The translations under genes and the position numbers were made by a program. Positions 18,312 to 27,931 of a stretch of DNA of 64,000 nucleotides are shown here, piece after piece. Source of the DNA: Phycisphaerae bacterium (lineage in GTDB: Bacteria > Planctomycetota > Phycisphaerae > Sedimentisphaerales > SM23-30); the NCBI GenBank assembly GCA_016342495.1, contig JAEIOG010000005.1, positions 1 to 64,000 of the forward strand, read 5' to 3'. A model generated the notes under the pieces. The model was not told the DNA's origin. It ran no database searches and worked only from the letters and a program-made list of their open reading frames with translations. The stretch's first letter is position 1, and the number at the start of each line of letters is the position of its first letter.

Positions 18312-20792
18312 TTATTCCAGAGTTGGCATCGCGATTTCTTGACGCAGTTGAGCCTGAGCACCGTCTTTTTCATATACACCATAGAAGTTCGAAAGTGAAT
18401 CCAGCCAAACAGTGATCCGATACATTTCTGCATCAGTCAACTTAACATCATTGTGGCCTTTTTTAAGCATTGGATAGAGTTTCGATGCATTAGCTCCAAA
18501 CCTCCCAGGTGTTGTGCGGTATTGATCGCCATAAGTATAGAAAGCATAATTGATCAGACTGTCATATGACCGGTAAACTTCCGTTCCTCTAAGAGCTTTT
18601 GATTTTACAATCTTACTATCCAGTGGCGGCGCACCTTTAGCAAAATTCTTCTCATGACAGCTAACACATTTTCTGTCAAGCACCGGCTGAACCAGTCTGG
18701 GATAACTGAAAGTATTTGTGCCATCGACATCCGGTGTGGGAACAGATGGGGTCCGGCTCAAAGCTATCGGCATTTTTTTAGGCTGGGCAACTGCACGATA
18801 TTTAGGTTCATGGCAGCCATAACAGGTCAGGCTTTCACCGGGCTGAACCCAGGTAGCTGACCGCATCGATTGAACTGCCAACCCATCTTCATCAAGAGCC
18901 TGAAAATATATTTCCTTCAGAGCCGGAACTGTAAAGTATGCGCTGCCATCTGCTTCGACAGGAACCGTTCCCAGTATACGCCTTGCCAGATTAATTGAAT
19001 CGCCAGCTTCCGTTATACGCCTGCCCGTTTCATGTGGCAATAGATTTGCCGCCGAAGGGCCAGAACAAGGGAAAATCTGGTAAATACGAAGTGCCTTGAT
19101 TTTCGTTCCTTCGGGCCATGGTAAAAGACTGTCATAAACATTTATAACAGCCATCGTTCCATTAGCCGGAGGTTTCTCTGCCAGACGTTGGCTTCGCGCT
19201 GGAACCTGCGGTGGCTGGGTTCTGGCCCGCAATGGCATAGGACTTAAACAGGCTATTTCAGGGTCACGCCAAATCAATTCCTTATTACCAAAGGCATCCA
19301 GAAGATAGATACTATATTCTTTACCATTTCTCGATCTATCTGAATGTGCGATACTTCCTGCCCGCATCTTTGCATCATAAACACATAAATAATAGTTTTC
19401 ATTTAATGGCCATGGTGTCCCATAAACCCATCTGCCTCCCTGACTTTCGGGGAAACCCACATCTGGCGTTACTCGTTTGACAGGAGCTAAGGCATCATCA
19501 TCAGCTATCCGCGGGTCAAACATTATAATCGAACCATAAGCCATACCATGATGAGGGGCGGCGGTTCCTATAATTTTATGCGAATCGGGAATAGCTCGAA
19601 GATCCATTTCCATGTCGGCTCTTTTTGCTTTGGTCGAAAAATTTCCATGCATCGCACGGGAGTCCCGGCCATCTGGTGTCATTATCCATGGATGATGAGC
19701 GGTGCAGCCGTGACGGTCAACATAGTCCCAGCGTGTATAAAGGATCATTCCATCATGGGTAACGCTGGGTTGCCATTCATTGTTTTCATGCGGGCTAAGG
19801 ACTCTGATATCTGTACCATCGGGCTTCATGTCAAAAACAGTATAAGAAGGACACTCTCGGCCACATCGCAGATATCCACCCCGCCGTTCAGAAATAAAAG
19901 CCAGCCTTCCATTGGGCAGCAGACAAGGATCAAAATCATTAAATGTCCCATCAGTAAGCTGGTGTAGCTGACTTATCTCGATATCATTTATTGATGCAGA
20001 GTTTATCTGGGCTGAAAAAATATGATAACATCTCCCCCGGTTCCAGTGCCCATTTTCCGCATGGTCCAGATGGGTAATGTGCCCTCTGTCGCCATCACAT
20101 TCAACATAAGCGAAAAATATGGTTTTGCCATCATAGGAAAGCTCTGGCGATAAGAAACTACCTTTATTTAGCTGAGTGCCTTTAAGTCGTCCACTTTCGA
20201 CATTAACATCTTCAAGTAAATTTATTTCTTTGGCATTATCACTAAAAGGATCTGATAAGACAAAAACCCCACCGCCAGCAACAGCATTTCTTCCATAAAA
20301 TTGATCACACATATGGTCAGGTTCAGGAAGAGGCCGATGACGTTTAATAAATAGGAGCTTGTCAAAATCCAGTAAAGGATTAGAAAATGCTATCTTTCTG
20401 CGGAGCATAAATGCCCTGCCAAATATCTCTCGTCGTTTTTGGACATCTTTGACATCAATACCTCTGGCTTGTAATTCAAGTTCTTTCAACTGATTTGCTA
20501 TATCTGAAATGTTCTGGATATTGTCCATTTTTATAATATCATCCAGAAGGGACCGGCTGCGGCGCACGATAATATCCAGCGGGTCGCGGTCATTAGCAAA
20601 TACCAGCGAAGCAGAATTAAAAGTCTCATCCTTAAATGAATCAAAACGCCTGATATCTTTGATATCCTGCTGAAAAGTGCGATACTGATTTTCAATTTCT
20701 GCCTCCAGGTCGACAGTAGCATCTAAGGCCCGGCAAAGTGTGACATTAAATGAAAATATTATTAACATAGATATTATTATTTGTTTGTACAT
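18312..20792 (-). CDS. HzsA-related protein: beta-propeller-like region plus c-type heme CxxCH motifs
   Basis: SPELSYDGKTIFFAYVECDGDRGHITHLD, LAFISERRGGYLRCGRECPSYTVFDMKPDG; heme motifs CYGCH and CVSCH. Start moved to 20792 (signal peptide MYKQIIISMLIIFSFNVTLCRA) to avoid overlap. Confidence 0.82.
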   Translation of the reverse strand: MYKQIIISMLIIFSFNVTLCRALDATVDLEAEIENQYRTFQQDIKDIRRFDSFKDETFNSASLVFANDRDPLDIIVRRSRSLLDDIIKMDNIQNISDIANQLKELELQARGIDVKDVQKRREIFGRAFMLRRKIAFSNPLLDFDKLLFIKRHRPLPEPDHMCDQFYGRNAVAGGGVFVLSDPFSDNAKEINLLEDVNVESGRLKGTQLNKGSFLSPELSYDGKTIFFAYVECDGDRGHITHLDHAENGHWNRGRCYHIFSAQINSASINDIEISQLHQLTDGTFNDFDPCLLPNGRLAFISERRGGYLRCGRECPSYTVFDMKPDGTDIRVLSPHENNEWQPSVTHDGMILYTRWDYVDRHGCTAHHPWIMTPDGRDSRAMHGNFSTKAKRADMEMDLRAIPDSHKIIGTAAPHHGMAYGSIIMFDPRIADDDALAPVKRVTPDVGFPESQGGRWVYGTPWPLNENYYLCVYDAKMRAGSIAHSDRSRNGKEYSIYLLDAFGNKELIWRDPEIACLSPMPLRARTQPPQVPARSQRLAEKPPANGTMAVINVYDSLLPWPEGTKIKALRIYQIFPCSGPSAANLLPHETGRRITEAGDSINLARRILGTVPVEADGSAYFTVPALKEIYFQALDEDGLAVQSMRSATWVQPGESLTCYGCHEPKYRAVAQPKKMPIALSRTPSVPTPDVDGTNTFSYPRLVQPVLDRKCVSCHEKNFAKGAPPLDSKIVKSKALRGTEVYRSYDSLINYAFYTYGDQYRTTPGRFGANASKLYPMLKKGHNDVKLTDAEMYRITVWLDSLSNFYGVYEKDGAQAQLRQEIAMPTLE

Positions 20793-20811
20793 AACAGTCT
20801 TCCTGTGAAAA

Positions 20812-22653
20812 TTAAAGTGATAGAATATATTCTGCCAGATCCTGAATTTCCTGATCGGTGAGGTTTGAGGTAGTTCCGTGTTCATCGACTTTGTTATTGA
20901 TTTTAAAGATATCATAAACAGTTTTAGCTCGCCCATCATTTAAATATGGAGCGGTTCGCCAAAGTTCAATCAGAGTTGGCGTATCAAATGATTTATCTTT
21001 ATCTAACCCTGTACCAGTTCCAACATCATATGATCTTTGATTAGTAAACATTTCCCCATTGTGACAGGAAACACATTTTGCACTTTCAAATACTTTTCCC
21101 CCTCGCTGAGCAGAAATGCTAAGTTTGTCATTAACCAAATGCGGGCTGGCTATTGGTTTTAATGATTTTAAATAGGCATCAATGGCAACTGCATCGCGTT
21201 CTTGTGGCATGGCAAAGAGAATATGATTGATTCCAGAGCGTACCGCCGATTCTGCATCAGCTCGCACACCTAATGCCATCGCCGGAGCAGTGCGATGCGA
21301 ATAAAGCAGGCTTTTAGTATTTTTAGGGTTGCCACTGCCATCATTGAGTAAATCCCAATTCAGGCCATCGACGCGTCCCTGACCCGGATGGCAGCTTGCG
21401 CAACTTTGCCATTGCTGATAGCAGATGCCTGCATCATGAAAAAGCATATTCCCTTTTCGTATAGCTGTAAGAGTCTGGGCCGGGCCTAAAGGCAGAGAAC
21501 TGGTTTTTTGTTTTTTATCATCGGTAAGTTTTACTTTTGCGATCGTATCTGAAAAAAATTCGGCTACATAAACGGTATCATCAACAATAGCCAATCCACG
21601 CGGGCCTTTCCCAGGTAAGCTTATTCTCTGACGAATATCTGTGAGAAATGTCAAGTCATATGGCACATCATCTGGAGAATCGCTAACCCGAGAAGGATTT
21701 TTATCTGTTCCGACCAAAGCAAGCTTTTTCAACATAGCCTGCTGGTCAATAACCGACAGCTCATGCGAACCGGAATGGCTAATACAAAGATATTTCCCAT
21801 CGGCACTACAAGTTGGCTGCCATGGATTAGCCGCCCCACGGTCAACATCATCCAGTAATATCGTATTTAACAAGGTGAAATTAGCCACATTAATTATGCT
21901 TATGGCATTAGTGTTTATCCAGCCCCGTTCAATCTGGGTTGTTGGCATTTTGTAGCGAGCCATAATGTGAGTGACATATGCAAATTTACCATCAGGTGAT
22001 AAACAGATACCCTGTGCAGCGGTGCTACCATCAGGTAGCCGAATCGTTTGAAAAACTTCGAGCCTCTCAGTATCAATAACCGATATTTCCGCTGCTGCAT
22101 AATCTTTACTTGAACTATTATCAGGAAGATGATTGACAACGAATAAATGATTCCCGTCCTGTGTTAACATCGCTGCTATCGGCTCCCTTAAAACTGAGAT
22201 ATTCTTTATGACCCGACATGTTTTCAAGTCGATTACCGATACTCTATTGTCATATCGATTAGAAACATATAGGCGTTGCCGCTCACTATCCAGAATTGGA
22301 GATGTTGGCGTATGACCAGCTGAAATTAAATCATTAATTTTATGCGTCTTGAGATCAATACTACTAATCACCCCATTGCTCTGACCACAGGTAACATATA
22401 ATAAGTTCTGATCTTCCGAACAAATCAGCCCACCGGGAGTTCCAGAAAGATTATAGCGACGATGAATCTGTCCAGTATTGATATCCATAACCGAAATAGT
22501 ATTGCTGGTTTCCTCTGATATAAATAATAATGTTCCGGCCTTATTTACTGCAATAAAATTCGGTGACCGATAAAGATTTTCTGTTGCGGCATAAACTCCA
22601 TTAACTAAAATAAGTAAAATTATCGCAATATATTGCCTTATTCTGAATTTCAT
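20812..22653 (-). CDS. YVTN/YncE-type beta-propeller fused to a cytochrome c peroxidase/MauG-like domain
   Basis: Repeats such as NTISVMDINTGQIHRRYNLSGTPGGLICSEDQNLLYVTC; CASCH and CVSCH motifs; TPTLIELWRTAPYLNDGRAKTVYDIF. Start placed at internal ATG 22653. Confidence 0.85.
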   Translation of the reverse strand: MKFRIRQYIAIILLILVNGVYAATENLYRSPNFIAVNKAGTLLFISEETSNTISVMDINTGQIHRRYNLSGTPGGLICSEDQNLLYVTCGQSNGVISSIDLKTHKINDLISAGHTPTSPILDSERQRLYVSNRYDNRVSVIDLKTCRVIKNISVLREPIAAMLTQDGNHLFVVNHLPDNSSSKDYAAAEISVIDTERLEVFQTIRLPDGSTAAQGICLSPDGKFAYVTHIMARYKMPTTQIERGWINTNAISIINVANFTLLNTILLDDVDRGAANPWQPTCSADGKYLCISHSGSHELSVIDQQAMLKKLALVGTDKNPSRVSDSPDDVPYDLTFLTDIRQRISLPGKGPRGLAIVDDTVYVAEFFSDTIAKVKLTDDKKQKTSSLPLGPAQTLTAIRKGNMLFHDAGICYQQWQSCASCHPGQGRVDGLNWDLLNDGSGNPKNTKSLLYSHRTAPAMALGVRADAESAVRSGINHILFAMPQERDAVAIDAYLKSLKPIASPHLVNDKLSISAQRGGKVFESAKCVSCHNGEMFTNQRSYDVGTGTGLDKDKSFDTPTLIELWRTAPYLNDGRAKTVYDIFKINNKVDEHGTTSNLTDQEIQDLAEYILSL

Positions 22654-22800
22654 AGTTGAACCTGTTCTTAGAAAACGCACTTTCAATATCAAAAATATAA
22701 TAACATTTTAGCCATATGTAGGACAAACACCCTGCTTGTCTCTCAATTCCAATCATCGTCAAATTGGCTTTGGACATTGCATCGGCCCAAATGCCGGCAG

Positions 22801-22832
22801 GCTTGAAGACAAGGCATGCCTTGTCTTCAAGC
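22801..22832. repeat. Perfect 32-bp palindrome
   Basis: GCTTGAAGACAAGGCATGCCTTGTCTTCAAGC equals its own reverse complement. Confidence 0.95.
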
Positions 22833-22972
22833 TACGACCAGATGTCAAAAGCGAGGGAAACATATTAATTTTAGAAAGTCCGATCAAACTGCAGTCTCAG
22901 CCACTAAATCACATCGGGCCAACCACAATCAACCATCAATCCAAATACATTCCAATCGGGCAATTTGAATAA

Positions 22973-24760
22973 TTATTTATCGCCCTTTTTCATCATCTCT
23001 TTCAGTTCATCTAAATATATCTGATAAACCCTGCGTGGCAAGACATCCTTTTCTTTGCATATCGCCGCAGCCATCCCTACTATCTCACCCATCATTCCGG
23101 TGGTAACCATTACCCGGGTCGTCCCCAAAGCTTCATGTGTCACACTGATATTTCGCCCTGCCATAAACAGATTTTCAATATTCCGGGAATACAAACATCG
23201 ATAAGGCACCCAATAAGGCCGATCATAACTGGTATGATAATCCTTGGATATAAAACCATCCCCTTCAAATCCTTCTACATAAGACCTGTGGGGCAAATGA
23301 ACATCAATTGACCAGCTCGTTGGCACACAGCCATCGGCATATTTCACACCCTTTATCAGATCATCCTGAGTCAATATAATATCACCCAAAAGCCTGCGTG
23401 ATTCTCGTTTACCCGCAACATAAGCCGCCCACTCAATCTCATGGGTTTCATATTTGCCTTTTACATTTTTCAATGCATCCCAGGCACCATACATCGCCCG
23501 GAAATTCCAGTCACGAATATATTCGCTTTTATTTATTGGATCATGGTCAAACCCGCTTTCCCAAAACCAGTCCCCCAATCCACCTTCAGGAAATGGCTTA
23601 CTGCTCAAATCCAATGCCCACGGGCATTTTGGAAATGTTGTATCCTTTTTGGTATCTATCACCCGCCATAAATTACTTGGGCCCATATGCGATTTCTCTG
23701 TCATCTCAAAATCAGCCCCGGCCAAAAATCCAATCACCCCGCAACCCGTACAATCAGCAAATGTTCTGCTCGTAAAACGCAGCCGCTTACCAGTTTTAAC
23801 ATCCTCGGCGATAACAGCCTTTATTTTTCCACCAGCCATCTCAACTTCATTCCCACGATAATTCAAAAATAGTGAAATATTCTTTTCTGCCTTAACTAAT
23901 GCTATTTTCTTGGCATTATCATAATAATATGCCGGCCCACGATTGCCATGATGCCCTGTCTGCATCGAATCAATAATATCGCCAAGATGAGGATATGGCT
24001 CAAAATTTGATTTGCCACCTAAATGCACCCGCACTTCCTCACTGTTATTGCCACCCAAAACACCTCGATCTTGAATCAAAGCAACCTTCAAACCATGCCT
24101 TGCCCCGGAAACCGCCGCACATATCCCTGCAGTACCGCCACCTACGACAACCAAATCATACTCTCCAGCTTCGGTTGCCCTATCAGCAATCCCTAACAAA
24201 TCCCGTCGCCATTTCTTCATAACCGGATCAGCGTTTGGTGGAACAAATGAACTATCTTTACTAAACAAAATCGCATCACATCGCCCTTCAAATCCGGTCA
24301 AATCATGTATTTTAATCTTTACAACCTTGTTAGCTATCTCAACAAACCCGCCATCCTGCCAATGCCAGCTGTCACCTTGATTACCAAAGGTCGCTGCCAA
24401 TTCTTTGCCATCAATACTAACCTTAAATACTCCAGGGGTTCCCTTTGCCTGCTTAGCTGGTGGCGTATCGGCCTTTTTCCAAGGACTTACCCAATCCATT
24501 GTCCGCACCCAAACCTTGTATTTGCCAACTGAAGGGAACTTGACCTCTGTGTTCGCATCTTCAACTGGATGGCCCAAACCATGAGCCAACAAATAAGATG
24601 AACCCATCTGATCCATAAATTGCTGATCAAGCTTCCACCCGCCATAATTATCAAAACCTTCGGCTTCAACCAGCACCGTTTCGCCAGCATAAAGCCAACC
24701 ACACAAACCTGAAATTACCAAAAAACCGATAAAAGCATACTTCTTAAATTCATTCATCAT
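22973..24760 (-). CDS. Secreted FAD-dependent oxidoreductase with N-terminal carbohydrate-binding-like domain
   Basis: YDLVVVGGGTAGICAAVSGARHGLKVALIQDRGVLGGNNSEEVRVHLGG; C-terminal NLFMAGRNISVTHEALGTTRVMVTTGMMGEIVGMAAAICKE. Confidence 0.85.
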   Translation of the reverse strand: MMNEFKKYAFIGFLVISGLCGWLYAGETVLVEAEGFDNYGGWKLDQQFMDQMGSSYLLAHGLGHPVEDANTEVKFPSVGKYKVWVRTMDWVSPWKKADTPPAKQAKGTPGVFKVSIDGKELAATFGNQGDSWHWQDGGFVEIANKVVKIKIHDLTGFEGRCDAILFSKDSSFVPPNADPVMKKWRRDLLGIADRATEAGEYDLVVVGGGTAGICAAVSGARHGLKVALIQDRGVLGGNNSEEVRVHLGGKSNFEPYPHLGDIIDSMQTGHHGNRGPAYYYDNAKKIALVKAEKNISLFLNYRGNEVEMAGGKIKAVIAEDVKTGKRLRFTSRTFADCTGCGVIGFLAGADFEMTEKSHMGPSNLWRVIDTKKDTTFPKCPWALDLSSKPFPEGGLGDWFWESGFDHDPINKSEYIRDWNFRAMYGAWDALKNVKGKYETHEIEWAAYVAGKRESRRLLGDIILTQDDLIKGVKYADGCVPTSWSIDVHLPHRSYVEGFEGDGFISKDYHTSYDRPYWVPYRCLYSRNIENLFMAGRNISVTHEALGTTRVMVTTGMMGEIVGMAAAICKEKDVLPRRVYQIYLDELKEMMKKGDK

Positions 24761-24915
24761 TAAAATCCTATCTTTTCCTGTTCACATTGGTTGGCCATGA
24801 ATACATATAGTGCCTATAATATAATATATGATGTTCAATATATGTAAATAAATAATTTTGGGCACTCCAAATCAAATGCCCATTAACTAAACTATATTTC
24901 CTTGGGAGGTGTATT

Positions 24916-25365
24916 ATGCATATAAAAAAAATATTATGCCCAACTGATTATTCTGACCATTCAGCAATTGCCGTCGAATATGCTCAAAAATTCACCGAAA
25001 AGTTCAATGCACAGCTGCATTTGCTCCATGTTATCGACGATGTCTATCAATATTGGGTAGCAGGCACCGAAAACGCCGCCCCTTTCATTATTTCCACTAC
25101 CGAAATAATGGATGCGGCCAACAATAATATGCAAAACTTTATCGACAAATATTTCACCAACTTTAATGGCGAACTGATTCGGGCCACCGCTCAAGGCAAA
25201 CCATATGTCGCTATTACTGACTATGCCAAAGAGCATGACATCGACATGATTATCATCTCAACCCATGGCCATTCTGCCCTGACCCAAATGCTCATTGGCT
25301 CAGTAACTGAAAGAGTAATACGAAAAGCCCATTGTCCGGTATTGACCATCCGTGACAGGAAATAA
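24916..25365 (+). CDS. Universal stress protein (UspA family)
   Basis: KKILCPTDYSDHSAIAVEYA... IISTHGHSALTQMLIGSVTERVIRKAHCPVLTIR; SD GGGAGG upstream. Confidence 0.92.
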   Translation: MHIKKILCPTDYSDHSAIAVEYAQKFTEKFNAQLHLLHVIDDVYQYWVAGTENAAPFIISTTEIMDAANNNMQNFIDKYFTNFNGELIRATAQGKPYVAITDYAKEHDIDMIIISTHGHSALTQMLIGSVTERVIRKAHCPVLTIRDRK

Positions 25366-25378
25366 AAGCATAACGCAA

Positions 25379-26263
25379 CTATAAATATTTACCAATAATA
25401 GACTTAAGCGTATTGTAGGCAGGGTCGTTTATCTCTTTCTTATCAGTCATAATCGCCATTTCCAAAGCGCTATGATGCTCACATGGTTGGCTTAATAGTT
25501 TACCAATATCCTCGATGGCTGCTTCAATAAGCTTTATGCCTTTTTTTGTGACATTAGCTAGATTACTGGTGATTTCTTTCATAAGTTCTTGGCTATCAAC
25601 ATCTTCTTCATTTTTGCGCCAACAGTCATAATCCGTCACTAAAGCCATTAATCCATAGCACATTTCTGCTTCCCTGGCTAGTTTTGCTTCGGGCATACAG
25701 GTCATACCAATTAGATCGCCACCCCACTGCCGATGCATGAGAGATTCCGCTTTACTACTGAATTGCGGCCCTTCCATACACACATATGTCCCGCCATCGC
25801 GTACACTAAAGGGCAGTTTAAGAGCAGAATTATGCAAAATTTTGCTGATTTTTGCACAAAAAGGGCAAGAAAAGTCAACATGTGCCGCTAAGAAACCAGC
25901 GAAAAAACTCGTTTCCCGCTTAAATGTCTTATCAATTACCTGATCTACTATAACAACATCACCGGGTTGGATCTCTTGTCTCAATGACCCACAGGCAGCG
26001 GTAGCTATGATATACCTGACCCCCAATTCCTTTAAGGCAAAGATATTGGCCCGATAAGGCACATCCGAAGGGCCATAGATATGGCCACGGCCATGCCGGG
26101 GCAAGAATACTATTTCAACGCCATTAATATCAGCGATAACTATCGGTCCGGAAGGCTTGCCAAAGGGGGTATCGACATCATTTTCAACCCCATCTAGCCT
26201 GCGGCCAAACTCACGGCCAAGTCCACTGCCGCCAATTATCCCAATTCTTCTGGGTTCTGCCAT
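25379..26263 (-). CDS. mtnP: S-methyl-5'-thioadenosine phosphorylase
   Basis: IGIIGGSGLG, FLPRHGRGHIYGPSDVPYRANIFALKELGVRYIIATAACGSL, YVCMEGPQFSSKAESLMHRQWGGDLIGMTCMPEAKLAREAEMCY. Confidence 0.93.
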   Translation of the reverse strand: MAEPRRIGIIGGSGLGREFGRRLDGVENDVDTPFGKPSGPIVIADINGVEIVFLPRHGRGHIYGPSDVPYRANIFALKELGVRYIIATAACGSLRQEIQPGDVVIVDQVIDKTFKRETSFFAGFLAAHVDFSCPFCAKISKILHNSALKLPFSVRDGGTYVCMEGPQFSSKAESLMHRQWGGDLIGMTCMPEAKLAREAEMCYGLMALVTDYDCWRKNEEDVDSQELMKEITSNLANVTKKGIKLIEAAIEDIGKLLSQPCEHHSALEMAIMTDKKEINDPAYNTLKSIIGKYL

Positions 26264-26326
26264 CGTTTTTCTCCTTTTTTGTCAATAATATTACTATATA
26301 TCATCGGTAATACTTTGATTTTTGGC

Positions 26327-26512
26327 AACATTTTAGCCATATGTATCAAAACAGCTGGTAGCGGCAGCGCCGTGCTAAGCCATTATGCCATATTCAATGA
26401 TGATTAAAACAATTTTAGCATTAAACCACAATTTACGTTTTTAGCTGGGCGCTGCCGCTACCAGCTGTTTGTTGGTTAATTAACACCATTTACTCCAAGC
26501 CACTAAAATGTT
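26327..26512. repeat. MITE-like nested inverted-repeat element
   Basis: Outer AACATTTTA / TAAAATGTT; inner perfect 23-bp arms AAACAGCTGGTAGCGGCAGCGCC (26349-26371) and GGCGCTGCCGCTACCAGCTGTTT (26448-26470). Confidence 0.8.
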
Positions 26513-26689
26513 ACGATTTTTTTCCAATATTTTATCTGTTCCTGCGAACAACCGATCTTGCCAAAACGTACGAAATCAAATACAATACATTTCTAAGTCA
26601 ATATTCAGTTATGATACTAGTAGAAGGTATTGGCTAAAAACATATTGATTAATCTGGCCTGAAGCCTTCTCTTATAGGAGTATACGAAG

Positions 26690-27550
26690 TTGTCCGACCA
26701 TCATCACTCAAAAACCAAATATATTATCCATCAACTCAAAGCTCACGCCCCGTTTACTTTCATCGGGGCAATTTTGGGGGTTGGCTTCATGTTTATTTTT
26801 CGAGCTCTTTTGACTAATGATGTCAGTGAAAAAATGTTTTTGGTTTTTCATCCAGCTCATGTGATTTTAAGTGCTATCGCCACCGCGGCGATGCTTATTA
26901 AGCACAATAAGAAGATTAATATCATTGCCCTTTTCGTACTGGGTTATATCGGAGCGGTGGGCGTAGCGACCCTCAGCGATACGGTTATTCCTTTTGCCAG
27001 TCAGAAAATCCTGGGTATACGAATCGACGCCCATGCCCACGCCCATGCCGAAGATGAACCTGCTGATATTCATGAAGAAGATAAGCACATCGAAGATGCC
27101 GCTGGCCATGAATCTGAAGTCAAACCAGACAACGATATAGTCTCCGCCCATGAGCAAGAAGATGCTGACCATCCAGCCACCGGAGAAACTGAAGTTGATG
27201 ACCATGCGAATTGCAGCCATGATCCTGTCGATGCCGGCCATGAAGGTCATCTGCGGCTGCCTTTCATTGAAGAATGGCATATCATTACCCCGTCGGCTTT
27301 ACTTGGGGTATTAATCGCGATGTTCTGGACCAATACTAAATTCCCTCATTTTGGCCATGTGCTGCTGAGTATCTGGGCATCACTGTCATGCGTATTAGCT
27401 GACATGGGTGGCACATTAGGCATAGGCCAATGGATCGGTTTGACCTTTGCCCTGTTTTTGGCGGTGTGGATACCATGCTGCATCAGCGACATCGTATTCC
27501 CGCTGCTGTTCGTAAAACCCGGCGAACCATTGCCTGAACATAAGCATTAA
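26690..27550 (+). CDS. Membrane protein with a His/Asp/Glu-rich soluble loop (putative metal-related), TTG start
   Basis: SD TAGGAG before TTG; hydrophobic segments on either side of HAHAHAEDEPADIHEEDKHIEDAAGHE...HANCSHDPVDAGHEGH. Confidence 0.75.
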   Translation: MSDHHHSKTKYIIHQLKAHAPFTFIGAILGVGFMFIFRALLTNDVSEKMFLVFHPAHVILSAIATAAMLIKHNKKINIIALFVLGYIGAVGVATLSDTVIPFASQKILGIRIDAHAHAHAEDEPADIHEEDKHIEDAAGHESEVKPDNDIVSAHEQEDADHPATGETEVDDHANCSHDPVDAGHEGHLRLPFIEEWHIITPSALLGVLIAMFWTNTKFPHFGHVLLSIWASLSCVLADMGGTLGIGQWIGLTFALFLAVWIPCCISDIVFPLLFVKPGEPLPEHKH

Positions 27551-27931
27551 AAGGCAGAGGGGTTTTCAACAGGCTCACTGTTACCTATTCTCGTTTTCAA
27601 TCCCTAGCTTACAAACAGATTTCATACTGCGTCTTCAGCCTGTACATCGCTTTCGACGATTTTAGCGAAATGATTAAATACGGTCATAACATTTGCATAA
27701 GCTTCTGATATTTGCCCATTTGTCCGATTCTTGAGATCGCATAGCCATTACCGCAAACAGGTAAATACCATCGATGTAATTTAAAGGTTGTGACAACTTC
27801 CCCATCGACCTGCTGTCGCAGGACGTTGCCACGGCATTTGTTTATTAAGATTTTGAGGGTTGCAAGCACCCGGCGATAAATAAGTAACAAATGCTGGGAA
27901 ATACTCCATGTATTAATGAGTCAAGCGAGGA

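Noticed and set aside
18004-18398. Plus-strand ORFs (78 and 72 aa) in the gap after tRNA-Gly
   Set aside because: No homology-like features; second overlaps the end of the HzsA-related gene. The hairpin CCCTTGA…TCAAGGGTTTTGTTT near 18249-18290 looks terminator-like on the plus strand, but no plus-strand gene precedes it.
27560-27930. Possible transposase or gene remnant between the His-rich gene and the GLUG gene
   Set aside because: The 68-aa minus-strand ORF shows no recognisable motif and no inverted repeats bound it; insufficient evidence.
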